Shown one piece after another: positions 32,283 to 40,663 of a stretch of 64,000 nt of DNA; position 1 is the first letter of the stretch, and each line of letters opens with the position of its first letter. The DNA comes from Roseateles oligotrophus (lineage in GTDB: Bacteria; Pseudomonadota; Gammaproteobacteria; Burkholderiales; Burkholderiaceae_C). The position numbers were made by a program, and so were the translations under genes. Under the pieces are notes generated by a model that saw only the letters and a program-made list of their open reading frames with translations, did not search any database and had not been told where the DNA came from. The stretch spans positions 614,476 to 678,475 of the forward strand of contig NZ_JACHLP010000002.1 of assembly GCF_014204525.1 (NCBI RefSeq), in the 5' to 3' direction.

Positions 32283-33488
32283 TTACACCCGCTCGATGAT
32301 CAAGGCGATGCCCTGGCCGACGCCGATACACATGGTGCACAGCGCGTAGCGGCCTTTTGTTTGCTGCAGTTGGTTGATGGCCGTCGTCACCAGACGGGCC
32401 CCGCTGGCGCCCAAGGGGTGGCCCAGGGCGATGGCGCCGCCGTTGGGGTTGACGCGTGGGTCCTCGTCGCGCAGGCCGAGTTGGCGCAGCACGGCCAGGC
32501 CTTGGGCGGCAAAGGCTTCGTTCAACTCGATCACATCCATCTGCGCCAGGCTCAGGCCGGTCTGGGCCAGCACGCGCAGGCTGGCCGGGGCCGGGCCTAT
32601 GCCCATGATGCGGGGCGCCACACCGGCGCAAGCCATGCCGACCACGCGGGCACGGGGCGTCAAGCCGTTTTTCGCTGCGCTGGCTTCATCGGCGAGCAGC
32701 AGGGCGCAAGCGCCGTCGTTGACGCCCGAGGCATTGCCGGCCGTGACGGTGCCGCCGGGGCGCACGATGCTTTTCAGCTTGGCCAATGCCTCCAGGCTGG
32801 TTTCACGCGGGTGTTCATCGCGGCTGACGCTGAGGGCATCGCCTTTTTTCTGCGGAATCAGCACCGGCGTGATCTCGCGTTCGAAAAAGCCCGAGGCCTG
32901 GGCGGCCACGGCGCGTTGCTGGCTGGCCAGCGCCATGCGGTCCTGCGCCTCGCGTGCTATGCCGAAATCGCTGGCCACGTTCTCGGCGGTTTCGGGCATG
33001 GAGTCCACACCGTACTGTTCCTTCATCAGCTTGTTGATGAAGCGCCAGCCTATGGTGGTGTCGTAGACGGCGTTGTTGCGCGAGAAGGCGCTGTCGGCCT
33101 TTGGCATGACAAAGGGCGCGCGGCTCATGCTTTCGACCCCGCCCGCCAGCATCAGGCCGGCTTCGCCGGCGCGGATGGCGCGGGCGGCCGAGCCGATGGC
33201 GTCCATGCCGGAGCCGCACAGGCGGTTCAGCGTGGCGCCCGGCACTTCGATGGGCAGGCCGGCCAGCAGGGCGGACATGCGCGCGACGTTGCGGTTGTCC
33301 TCACCGGCCTGATTGGCGCAGCCGTAAAGAATGTCATCGACGCTGGCCCAGTCGACGCCAGGGTTGCGGGCGATCAAGGCGCGCAGCGGAATGGCGCCGA
33401 GGTCGTCGGCCCGTACCGAGGAAAGCGCGCCGCCGTAGCGGCCAAAAGGCGTGCGAATGGCATCGCAGATAAAGGCTTGGGGGCTCAT
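32283..33488 (-). CDS. pcaF: 3-oxoadipyl-CoA thiolase
   Basis: The 401-residue thiolase cleaves 3-oxoadipyl-CoA to succinyl-CoA and acetyl-CoA. The nucleophilic Cys is in ATLNRLCGSGMDAIGSAARA. The second-half motifs NEAFAAQGLAVLRQ, NPNGGAIALGHPLGASGAR and CTMCIGVGQGIALIIE are complete. The start PQAFICDAIRTPFGRYGGAL and the segment SRAPFVMPKADSAFSRNNAVYDTTIGWRF mark the PcaF/PaaJ subgroup rather than general acetyl-CoA acetyltransferases. It would serve protocatechuate, phenylacetate or adipate breakdown. A perfect 18-bp inverted repeat lies 27 bases upstream of the start. Confidence 0.9.
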   Translation of the reverse strand: MSPQAFICDAIRTPFGRYGGALSSVRADDLGAIPLRALIARNPGVDWASVDDILYGCANQAGEDNRNVARMSALLAGLPIEVPGATLNRLCGSGMDAIGSAARAIRAGEAGLMLAGGVESMSRAPFVMPKADSAFSRNNAVYDTTIGWRFINKLMKEQYGVDSMPETAENVASDFGIAREAQDRMALASQQRAVAAQASGFFEREITPVLIPQKKGDALSVSRDEHPRETSLEALAKLKSIVRPGGTVTAGNASGVNDGACALLLADEASAAKNGLTPRARVVGMACAGVAPRIMGIGPAPASLRVLAQTGLSLAQMDVIELNEAFAAQGLAVLRQLGLRDEDPRVNPNGGAIALGHPLGASGARLVTTAINQLQQTKGRYALCTMCIGVGQGIALIIERV

Positions 33489-33514
33489 GGGGGTCCAGTC
33501 AAAAGGCGTGAAGG

Positions 33515-33568
33515 GCTTAATATTGTTCGCAATAAGAACACGAGTTCCATTTGCGAACAATATTAAGC
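33515..33568. promoter_or_regulatory. Perfect 18-bp inverted repeat, probable operator of the thiolase gene
   Basis: GCTTAATATTGTTCGCAA (33515-33532) and its exact complement TTGCGAACAATATTAAGC (33551-33568) are separated by 18 bases. The repeat is very AT-rich compared with its surroundings and lies just upstream of the thiolase start, where a -10/-35 pair would be. An IclR-family regulator gene is in the same cluster. Regulator identity is inferred. Confidence 0.75.
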
Positions 33569-33728
33569 GTGCACTTGCGCCGGGGTCAAGGAATGGGCGT
33601 GACAATTTGCACATGGAAATTGGACTGTGCGTATGCCGGGGTGTTTCCTCCCACTAGACCTTAAGTTTTGTGAATAGGCTGCCGATGCTGGACTTGAGGG
33701 CGCCTCACCGAACAGGCGTAGGAATGAT

Positions 33729-35015
33729 ATGAAGGACAGAATTGCCGATCCGCTGATTGATGTCAGCCAGCTCAAGCTGGGAATGTTCATTCATCTGGAC
33801 TTGGGCTGGATGTCGCATCCATTCCCGCTCAGCAGTTTCAAGCTGACGACCGAAGAGCAGTTGCAGATTCTCCGGCGCCTGGGCCTGAGCCAGGTGCGCT
33901 GGAGTCCTGGCAAGAGCGAGCTGTTGACCGACTCCTCGGCGCCACCAGCCGGACCGACCGCGGCCGAGCCCGTCGCGCAGGCGATGTCGCCCGAAGAGTT
34001 GGCACGCGAGGCCCACCGCCAGGCTTTGCAGGCGCAGCGCGCCGCCTTGAATTTGTGCGAGCGCCAATACGGCGAGGCGGCCGCTGCTTTCCGCGAGGTC
34101 ATGGATTTGGTGCCGCGTGACCCGCGCAATGCCAAAGACCAGTCGCTGGCATTGACCAGCGCCTTGCTGGACAAGATGCTGGTGGAGGGCGATCTCAATA
34201 TCCGCCTGCTCAACGAAGGCGCCGGCGATCGCAGCACGGCGCATGCCTTGAATGTGTCCATCATCTCCTTGCTGCTGGGCCGAGCCTTCGGACTCGGGCG
34301 CGAGGAAATGATGGATCTGGGCGTGGGCGCCTTGCTGCACGACATCGGCAAGATCGAGTTGCAGGCTCGTCTGCGCAATCGCGACGAAGGCTTTTCGGTG
34401 GCCGAGTTGCAGATCTACCAGCAGCACGTGGCCAAGGGCGTGGCCCTGGCTCAGGGCATGGGCCTGGCGCCGGCCCCCATGCTGATCATTGCCCAGCACC
34501 ATGAGAATGCCGATGGCAGCGGCTTCCCCCAGCGCATCAATATGGACAAGATGAGCGCCGGGGCGCGCATCGTGGCCCTGGTCAATCGCTTCGATGGCCT
34601 CTGCAATCCCTTGCTGGCCTCCAAGGCGATGACGCCACACGAGGCCTTGTCGCTGATGTTTGCCCAGGGCCGCAACCGCTTCGACGCCACCATGTTGAAT
34701 GCTTTCATCCGCATGATGGGTGTCTACCCGCCGGGCTCGGCGGTACAGCTCACCGATGACCGTTATGCCCTGGTGGTGGCGGTCAATTCCTCGCGGCCGC
34801 TCAAGCCGCGGGTGATGGTGCATGACCTCAAGGTGCCGCGCGACGAGGCCTTGGTGCTGAATCTGGAAGATCAGCCCGATCTGGGCATACGCCGCAGCCT
34901 GAAGGCCCAGCAGCTGCCGCGCGCCGCCCTGGACTATCTGAGCCCACGCACCCGCGTGGCTTATTTCTTTGAACCCGTCGCCAGCGGCATGGCCGACGCG
35001 GAACTTGCGGCGTGA
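33729..35015 (+). CDS. HD-GYP domain protein, c-di-GMP phosphodiesterase type
   Basis: The 428-residue protein has a DUF3391-like N-terminal domain (LIDVSQLKLGMFIHLDLGWMSHPFP) and a HD-GYP domain. Metal ligands are His204-Asp205 (LLHDIGK) and the His-His-Glu of HHENADGSGFP (257-267). The GYP signature reads GFP (Phe266 for Tyr), a conservative change; the metal site looks intact. It should degrade c-di-GMP or act as a c-di-GMP-responsive protein. No membrane span is present. The stop overlaps the GTG start of the EAL gene by 4 bp, so both are made together. The upstream 160 bases have low GC and probably hold the promoter. Confidence 0.88.
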   Translation: MKDRIADPLIDVSQLKLGMFIHLDLGWMSHPFPLSSFKLTTEEQLQILRRLGLSQVRWSPGKSELLTDSSAPPAGPTAAEPVAQAMSPEELAREAHRQALQAQRAALNLCERQYGEAAAAFREVMDLVPRDPRNAKDQSLALTSALLDKMLVEGDLNIRLLNEGAGDRSTAHALNVSIISLLLGRAFGLGREEMMDLGVGALLHDIGKIELQARLRNRDEGFSVAELQIYQQHVAKGVALAQGMGLAPAPMLIIAQHHENADGSGFPQRINMDKMSAGARIVALVNRFDGLCNPLLASKAMTPHEALSLMFAQGRNRFDATMLNAFIRMMGVYPPGSAVQLTDDRYALVVAVNSSRPLKPRVMVHDLKVPRDEALVLNLEDQPDLGIRRSLKAQQLPRAALDYLSPRTRVAYFFEPVASGMADAELAA

Positions 35016-37150
35016 ACGTCCTGCCCTTCCAGGCAGCTCCGTCGACCTCAGATCCTGCGCCCTACGCGGCCCTGCTGGAGGGCTTGCTGGAAGCGACCTG
35101 GCTGGTGGATGGGCAAAGCCGCTGCATTCTGGCTGTCAATGCGGCGGCGACGCGCCTGCTGGGCATGCCGCCCGAGCAATTGCTGGGGCAGGTGGTGGAG
35201 TCGCTGGCGCAGACGCCGGAGGACGTCTTGTTCTGGCAGGAGGCGGCCACCGACCCGCGGGCTTTGCTCAATTCCGAGACCATGATGCGCCATGCCGAAG
35301 GCCATCTGCTGTGGGTGACGCGCCGCATCACTTTTATCGCGCCGGGCGAAAGTGTCTTGCCGACGCGCGGCGGCTACTGGCTGGTCGCCATGTACGACCA
35401 AACGCGCCAGCGCCAATCCGAGGACGAGCGCGAGGCCCTGGTGGCCGAGCTGCAGGCGACGCTGGAGTCCACCGCCGACGGCATTCTGGTGGCCGATCTG
35501 GCCGGCCGCATGCGCTCCTTCAACCGCCGTTTTGCTTCGATGTGGGGCATACCGGCCGATCTGCTGCGGGAGCGTGATGACGAGGCGGTGCAATTGTGGA
35601 TGCGCCGCAGCGTCAGCGATGCCGCGGCCTACGCCACCCGTCTGGCCGCCATTCAGGACGCGCCCTTGCTGCAGAGCAGCGACATCCTCAAGCTGCTGGA
35701 TGGCCGGGTGCTGGAACGGGTCTCGCTGCCGCAGTTCAGCCGGGGGCGGCCGATAGGCCGGGTGTACTCCTATCGTGATCTGAGTGAAAAACTGGCCGCC
35801 AGCCAGCGCATCGAGGAGCTGGCCCATTCGGACATGCTGACCGGCCTGCCCAATCGCCGCGCCCTGGGTGAGCGCATCGAATACATGAAGGCCGTGGCCA
35901 AGCGGGAAAACAGCTTGTTCGCCCTGCTCAATGTCGATCTGGACCGTTTCCAGCAGATCAACGAAACCCTCGGGCACGCCTACGGTGACCGGGTGCTGAA
36001 AGAAGTGGCCGAGCGGCTCAAGGACTGCTTGCGCGAGGTGGACTCGGTGGCTCGGGTCAGTGGCGATCAGTTTGCGCTCTTGATCCATCAGGCCGATGCG
36101 CGTGGCGCCGAGCATGCGGCGCGGCGGGTGCAGGAGACCATGTCCCGGCCCTTCAGTTTTGACACGCTCAGCTTCACCGTGACCTGCAGCACCGGCATCG
36201 CCCTGTTCCCGGGCGACGGCAGCAATGCGGACGAGTTGATGGCCAGCGCCGAGCGAGCCATGCACTGGGTCAAGGAGAGCGGGCGCGGCGGCTTCCATTT
36301 CCACCGCCCTCGCAAGGAGGTCGATCTGCTGTCGCGCATGCGCCTGGATCACGCCATGCGCCAGGCCCTGCAGGAAGCCCAGTTCCGCCTGCACTTTCAG
36401 CCGCAGATCGCCTTGGTCAGCGGCCAGGTGATCGGGGCCGAGGCCTTGATTCGTTGGCGCGACCCCTTGCGCGGTGAAATCTCGCCCTCGGAATTCATCC
36501 CGGTGGCCGAGGAGAGTGGCTTTGTGGTGGCCATCGGCGAATGGGTGCTGCAGCAAGCGGTGGAGCAGGCCTCGGCCTGGCTGCGCAAGGGCTGGCGCAT
36601 GCCGGTGGCGGTCAATGTCTCGGCCCTGCAATTCCAGCAATCCCGCTTTGTGGACACGGTGGCCCTGGCCCTGCGTTCCTCGGGCCTGCCGCCGGCCTTG
36701 CTGGAGCTGGAGCTGACCGAGGGCATCTTGCTGGGTGACGCCGAAGAAGCCTTGCACCGCCTCAAGGCGCTGGCGGCCCTGGGCGTGTGCATGTCCATCG
36801 ACGACTTCGGCACCGGCTATTCCAGCCTGGCCTATCTGAAGCGCTTCCCCATCCAGCGCCTGAAGATAGACCGCAGCTTCATCCAGGGCCTGCCGGCGGA
36901 TGCCAGCGATGCGGGCATCGTCAATGCCATCATCCAGATGGGCCAGGCCTTGCGTCTGCATGTGATCGCTGAAGGCGTGGAGACCGAGGCGCAGCGTGAA
37001 TTCCTGGCGCGTGCGGGTTGCGATGAGTTCCAGGGTTTTCTTTATGCGCCGGCCTTGGACGCCGCAGCATTTGAAGAGCGGGTGTGGCGCAGCGGCAAGG
37101 CGCCGCCGGGCCGCGGTGGCCGCCACCTTCTGGGTGGGCTGCTGAGCTGA
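35012..37150 (+). CDS. PAS-GGDEF-EAL protein with degenerate GGDEF
   Basis: The 712-residue protein has two PAS-like domains (about 18-130 and 145-265; the second has ESTADGILVADLAGRMRSFN). A GGDEF domain follows whose signature is SGDQF (residues 350-354), so cyclase activity is unlikely. The EAL domain is intact (EAL at 477-479, DDFGTGYSSLAYLKRFPIQ, AEGVETEAQ). It is probably a phosphodiesterase whose GGDEF part binds GTP as a regulator. The GTG start at 35012 overlaps the HD-GYP stop (GTGA). Two different c-di-GMP hydrolase folds encoded in one transcript suggest a shared signal-lowering role. Confidence 0.87.
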   Translation: MNVLPFQAAPSTSDPAPYAALLEGLLEATWLVDGQSRCILAVNAAATRLLGMPPEQLLGQVVESLAQTPEDVLFWQEAATDPRALLNSETMMRHAEGHLLWVTRRITFIAPGESVLPTRGGYWLVAMYDQTRQRQSEDEREALVAELQATLESTADGILVADLAGRMRSFNRRFASMWGIPADLLRERDDEAVQLWMRRSVSDAAAYATRLAAIQDAPLLQSSDILKLLDGRVLERVSLPQFSRGRPIGRVYSYRDLSEKLAASQRIEELAHSDMLTGLPNRRALGERIEYMKAVAKRENSLFALLNVDLDRFQQINETLGHAYGDRVLKEVAERLKDCLREVDSVARVSGDQFALLIHQADARGAEHAARRVQETMSRPFSFDTLSFTVTCSTGIALFPGDGSNADELMASAERAMHWVKESGRGGFHFHRPRKEVDLLSRMRLDHAMRQALQEAQFRLHFQPQIALVSGQVIGAEALIRWRDPLRGEISPSEFIPVAEESGFVVAIGEWVLQQAVEQASAWLRKGWRMPVAVNVSALQFQQSRFVDTVALALRSSGLPPALLELELTEGILLGDAEEALHRLKALAALGVCMSIDDFGTGYSSLAYLKRFPIQRLKIDRSFIQGLPADASDAGIVNAIIQMGQALRLHVIAEGVETEAQREFLARAGCDEFQGFLYAPALDAAAFEERVWRSGKAPPGRGGRHLLGGLLS

Positions 37151-37314
37151 GGGGCTCTGGACATGCATCGCGGGCGGTGTATCTCCAGAGCCCTTTTTGA
37201 TGCAGCTCTCTAGTTTGTCGTTTGCCGCGCCTGTTTGCTGGTTTGCCCAGGCGGCGAGCAACTGCTCTGCGCAGACAATGGCGCCAGACCGTGATGAGCG
37301 AACAGGAGGCTGCG

Positions 37315-37638
37315 GTGATCTACAAATTCAAGTCCAAGGCGGCGGCCGATGTGATCATGTTGGGCCCGCAGGGTGAGCAGATCCTGCGCTTGCTGGGCCG
37401 CGAACCCTCGGCCCAGGGCATCTTGCTCACGGATCAGCTGGCCGCGGCCATAGCCAGGCTGGAGCAGGCGGTGGCCGAGGACGAGGCCCGCTTCGCCCAG
37501 GCGGTGGCCGAGGCCGAGGCTGCGGGCGAGCCCTTACCCCGGCGCGCCGAGGTCAGCCTCAAGCAGCGTGCTTGGCCTTTTGTCGAGCTGCTGCGTTACA
37601 GCCTGGCGGCCGGCCAGGACGTGGTCTGGGGCGTCTGA
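37315..37638 (+). CDS. DUF1840 family protein
   Basis: The 107-residue protein of unknown function has the family start IYKFKSKAAADVIMLGPQGEQILRLLGRE, a central GILLTDQLAAAIARLEQAV helix and an ending LKQRAWPFVELLRYSL. I chose the GTG at 37315 because AGGAG lies six bases upstream and the length then matches the family. An ATG at 37294 would add seven residues. It is followed 4 bp later by a phosphatase gene. DUF1840 proteins are common and conserved in Burkholderiales, but I know of no assigned role. Confidence 0.8.
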   Translation: MIYKFKSKAAADVIMLGPQGEQILRLLGREPSAQGILLTDQLAAAIARLEQAVAEDEARFAQAVAEAEAAGEPLPRRAEVSLKQRAWPFVELLRYSLAAGQDVVWGV

Positions 37639-37642
37639 GGCC

Positions 37643-38314
37643 ATGAGTCTGGACGGTAGCACCCGCATCCTGGCCATACGCCACGGTGAAACGGCCTGGA
37701 ATCGCGAGGCCCGCATCCAGGGGCAACTGGATATTCCGCTCAATGAAACAGGCCAAGCCCAGGCCCAGCGGCTGGCGCTGGCGCTGCTGGACGAGGGCAT
37801 TGATGCCTTGTACGCCAGCGATCTGAGCCGGGCGCGCCAGACCGCCGCGGCGCTGGCCGCGCAAACCGGCCTGGACTTGCGCCTGGATGCCCAGTTGCGG
37901 GAGCGCAGCTTTGGCGTGTTCGAGGGTCATAGCTGGCCGGAGATTGCCGCGCGCTGGCCGGCCCAGAGCGAGGCCTGGCGGCGCCGGGATGCCGATTTCG
38001 GCGCGCCCGGCGGCGAAGTCTTGCAGGATTTTTATAGTCGCAGCGTGGCGGCTTTCGAGCGCGTCGCGCGCGCCCACCCCGGGCAAACCGTCGCCGTCGT
38101 GACCCATGGCGGCGTGCTGGACTGCTTGCGCCGGGCCGCCTCGCGCCAGTCCTTGAGCGCCGTGCGCAGCTGGAAACTCGGCAATGCGGCGATCAACCGA
38201 TTGCTTTATTCGCCCGAGGGCTTCACCGTTGTGGGTTGGAATGACGAGTTCCATCTCGATGGCCTGCTGCCTCTGGCCTCGAATCAGGACGAGCCCAAAC
38301 CGGCCCGGGCCTGA
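37643..38314 (+). CDS. Histidine phosphatase family protein (GpmB/CobC-like)
   Basis: The 223-residue enzyme has the phosphohistidine motif AIRHGETAWN (His at about residue 13). ASDLSRARQTAAALA, the second catalytic segment RERSFGVFEGHSWPEI, and VVTHGGVLDCL with the proton-donor-side His follow. The family includes cofactor-dependent mutases, alpha-ribazole phosphatase (CobC) and broad phosphatases. With no cobalamin gene nearby, a general phosphatase is likely. It forms a short operon with the DUF1840 gene. Confidence 0.87.
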   Translation: MSLDGSTRILAIRHGETAWNREARIQGQLDIPLNETGQAQAQRLALALLDEGIDALYASDLSRARQTAAALAAQTGLDLRLDAQLRERSFGVFEGHSWPEIAARWPAQSEAWRRRDADFGAPGGEVLQDFYSRSVAAFERVARAHPGQTVAVVTHGGVLDCLRRAASRQSLSAVRSWKLGNAAINRLLYSPEGFTVVGWNDEFHLDGLLPLASNQDEPKPARA

Positions 38315-38346
38315 ATTTCCTCCACTCCTGACCACATTGTTCGCCG

Positions 38347-39447
38347 ATGGAAGCTGCTCAGATCATTGTTCTCGTGGCCCCGCTGTTCTTTCTGCTGATC
38401 GGCGTGGAGTACTGGGTGGGGCGGCGCCGTGGCCGCAATACCTACCGGCTCAACGACGCGCTGAGCAGCATAGGCCTCGGCATGCTCAGCCAACTGGTTG
38501 GCGGCCTGACCAAGCTTTTCACGCTGGGCATCTATGTCTGGGTTTACGAGCACTGGGCCTGGCTGCCAGGCTTGTCGACAGACTCCCTGATGGTCTGGGG
38601 CTCGGGGCTGCTGATCTACGACTTCCTCTATTACTGGCACCACCGCTTCGGCCATACGGTGGCCTTGTTCTGGGCGGCCCATGCCGTGCATCACCAGAGT
38701 GAGGACTACAACCTGTCCACCGCCCTGCGCCAAACCAGCAGTGGCTGGGTGGCGGGTTGGATCTTTTATCTGCCCATGGCCTTGATCGGCTTCCCTCCCC
38801 TGGTGTTTGTGGTGGTTGCCTTGATCGACCTGCTGTATCAGTACTGGGTGCATACCCAGCAGATTGGCCGTTTGGGCTGGTTTGACCGCTGGTTCTGCTC
38901 GCCCTCCAACCACCGCGTCCATCACGCCGTCAACGAGCCATATCTGGATCGGAACTACGGTGGCATCCTGATTTTGTGGGACCGTTTCTTCGGTAGTTTT
39001 CAGGAGGAGCTGGACGAGGAGCCCTGTGTTTATGGGACCAGAGATGCGCTGCGAAGCTGGAATCCTTGGGTCGCCAACTGGCATGTCTACGGCTTTTTGC
39101 TGAAAAAAACAGCAGCGACGCCGGGCTTGCTCAACAAGCTGAGGGTCTGGTGGGAGGCTGCGCATTGGCAGCCGCCGGGAGTGAGCCCCGCCAAGAGCGA
39201 GGTCTACGACCCCAGGGCGCAGCAGCGCTTCGATCCCCAGGTGTCGGCCCAGCGCCGGGGCTGGGCCAGCCTTCTGTTTTTGCTGGTCCTGGGCTTAAGC
39301 AGCTGGGGTTTGTGGCAGGCGCATCTGCTGACGTGGTGGCAGCAGGCCGGGGTCATGGCTGTGGTGATGGCGGGCCTGTGTGGCGTTTCCTGGCTGTGCA
39401 GCAAGGGGGCTCAAACCGCCCCGGCGAGCCGGGCCAAGCCGGCCTGA
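38347..39447 (+). CDS. Fatty acid hydroxylase / sterol desaturase family membrane enzyme
   Basis: The 366-residue protein has N- and C-terminal membrane segments and three di-iron histidine boxes: HHRFGH (residues 98-103), HAVHH (112-116) and NHRVHH (188-193). It also has the following YLDRNYGGILILWDRFFGSF, typical of alkylglycerol-monooxygenase-like members. The additional C-terminal spans (about 303-360) give a longer form. It should hydroxylate or desaturate a lipid chain at the inner membrane with oxygen. The lipid substrate is unknown. It stands 32 bases after the phosphatase gene, possibly cotranscribed. Confidence 0.87.
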   Translation: MEAAQIIVLVAPLFFLLIGVEYWVGRRRGRNTYRLNDALSSIGLGMLSQLVGGLTKLFTLGIYVWVYEHWAWLPGLSTDSLMVWGSGLLIYDFLYYWHHRFGHTVALFWAAHAVHHQSEDYNLSTALRQTSSGWVAGWIFYLPMALIGFPPLVFVVVALIDLLYQYWVHTQQIGRLGWFDRWFCSPSNHRVHHAVNEPYLDRNYGGILILWDRFFGSFQEELDEEPCVYGTRDALRSWNPWVANWHVYGFLLKKTAATPGLLNKLRVWWEAAHWQPPGVSPAKSEVYDPRAQQRFDPQVSAQRRGWASLLFLLVLGLSSWGLWQAHLLTWWQQAGVMAVVMAGLCGVSWLCSKGAQTAPASRAKPA

Positions 39448-39533
39448 TCCGGCCCTCAGCCCGGGGCCTGGCAAGGGCTGAAGCGCATGGACAGGGGTGT
39501 ATCAGATAAGTGTTGCAATTTCGCGTCGAATGT

Positions 39534-39562
39534 TTGGGCGCGGAACTTCGGACTTCTATACT
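39534..39562 (+). promoter_or_regulatory. Sigma-70 type promoter of the porin gene
   Basis: TTGGGC (39534-39539) and TATACT (39557-39562) are separated by 17 bases, giving a 5' leader of about 60 bases before the porin ATG. An AAAGGT Shine-Dalgarno lies near 39619. Highly expressed porins commonly have such promoters. Confidence 0.6.
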
Positions 39563-39629
39563 CGCTCCACATTGCGCTCAAAGACCGGGCATTGAAGCCC
39601 AGCACAAACTTAACTCACAAAGGTAAACG

Positions 39630-40565
39630 ATGAAAAAGATCGCTCTCGTGGCAGCTCTGGCCGCCGTCGCAGCTCCCGCAGCATTCGCTCAAAGCTCGGT
39701 CACCCTGTGGGGCCGTATCAACACCACCGTTGAAAGCCAGAAGGTCGAGAACCAAGACCGCAAGGCTGTTGTGCAAAACAATAGCTCGCGTCTGGGCTTC
39801 AAGGGTACCGAAGATCTGGGCGGTGGTTTGAAGGCTAGCTTCCTGCTGGAACACGGTCTGAACTCCGACGACGGTAAGGCCACCAACTCGGCCTTCTGGA
39901 ATCGTGAAGCTGCTGTGCAGCTGAGCGGCAGCTTCGGTGCCGTCAAGCTGGGCCGCTGGACCAATGGCTCCTACTTCGCCACCGCCGACTATGTGTCCAT
40001 GCACAACCATGACACCGGCACCTCGTCCGACGCGCTGTACTCGGGCGTGGGCTGGACGGAAGCCAACAAGGTCGGCTACTTCACGCCCAACTACGGCGGC
40101 TTCACCGCTGAGATCACCGCTCACGCTGGTGAAGGCGTCGACAAGCGTGCTTTCGACCTGGCCGCCAACTATGACCAAGGCCCTCTGCACCTGGGCTTCG
40201 GCTACAGCAACCAAGGCGATGCTAACCAGTACGCCATCCGCGGCCTGTATGAGCTGGGTGCCTTCACCTTCGGCGGCTACTACCAGCGTGAAGACATCGG
40301 CACCGGTTCCAAGCCCACTCGCAATATCGGCCGCGTGTCGGCCATGTACACCATGGGTGCTTCGGAGTTCCATGTGAACGTTGGTGGTACCGAGTCCGGC
40401 GGTCTGCAAGGCGCCAACGGTGCCAAGCAATACACCCTGGGTTACAACTACAACCTGAGCAAGCGCACCAAGGTCTATGGCTTCTACACCGCCGTGGACA
40501 GCACTGCCGACAACAAGAAGGGTGATTTCGACTCCCTGGCCGTTGGCATCCGCCACAATTTCTGA
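39630..40565 (+). CDS. Gram-negative trimeric porin
   Basis: The 311-residue outer-membrane porin has a signal peptide (residues 1-20, MKKIALVAALAAVAAPAAFA). The betaproteobacterial porin start QSSVTLWGRINTTVE follows, then NNSSRLGFKGTEDLGGGLKASFLLEHGL (the loop 1 to strand 2 region). It ends GIRHNF, with the C-terminal Phe used by BamA. It allows passive diffusion of small hydrophilic solutes. Codon use is noticeably different from its neighbours (more GCT, GGT and AAG), as expected for a very highly expressed gene. It is monocistronic with its own promoter and terminator. Length is a little short for the family (about 330-380). Confidence 0.92.
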   Translation: MKKIALVAALAAVAAPAAFAQSSVTLWGRINTTVESQKVENQDRKAVVQNNSSRLGFKGTEDLGGGLKASFLLEHGLNSDDGKATNSAFWNREAAVQLSGSFGAVKLGRWTNGSYFATADYVSMHNHDTGTSSDALYSGVGWTEANKVGYFTPNYGGFTAEITAHAGEGVDKRAFDLAANYDQGPLHLGFGYSNQGDANQYAIRGLYELGAFTFGGYYQREDIGTGSKPTRNIGRVSAMYTMGASEFHVNVGGTESGGLQGANGAKQYTLGYNYNLSKRTKVYGFYTAVDSTADNKKGDFDSLAVGIRHNF

Positions 40566-40583
40566 TCGATTTCGGGCAGAAAC

Positions 40584-40613
40584 AAAAAAAGCGACCTTCG
40601 GGTCGCTTTTTTT
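40584..40613. terminator. Terminator of the porin gene
   Basis: AAAAAAAGCGACC, TTCG, GGTCGCTTTTTTT is a compact 7-bp GC-rich stem plus A/T extension, with a UUCG loop. The symmetrical A and T runs let it serve ruvB from the other side. Confidence 0.93.
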
Positions 40614-40663
40614 ATGCCCGCCTGACAGGAGTCAGCCGCGTAACTCGCTGGGCGGGGCGTCGC

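Noticed and set aside
31966..32631. A 221-codon minus-strand frame entering the thiolase gene from the gene-poor gap
   Set aside because: It reads the thiolase gene in the wrong frame and passes through its terminator; the composition is arginine/proline-rich noise.
37222..37314. Longer N-terminus for the DUF1840 gene
   Set aside because: The added residues are arginine-rich shadow sequence, while the GTG at 37315 has a well-spaced AGGAG and matches the family length.
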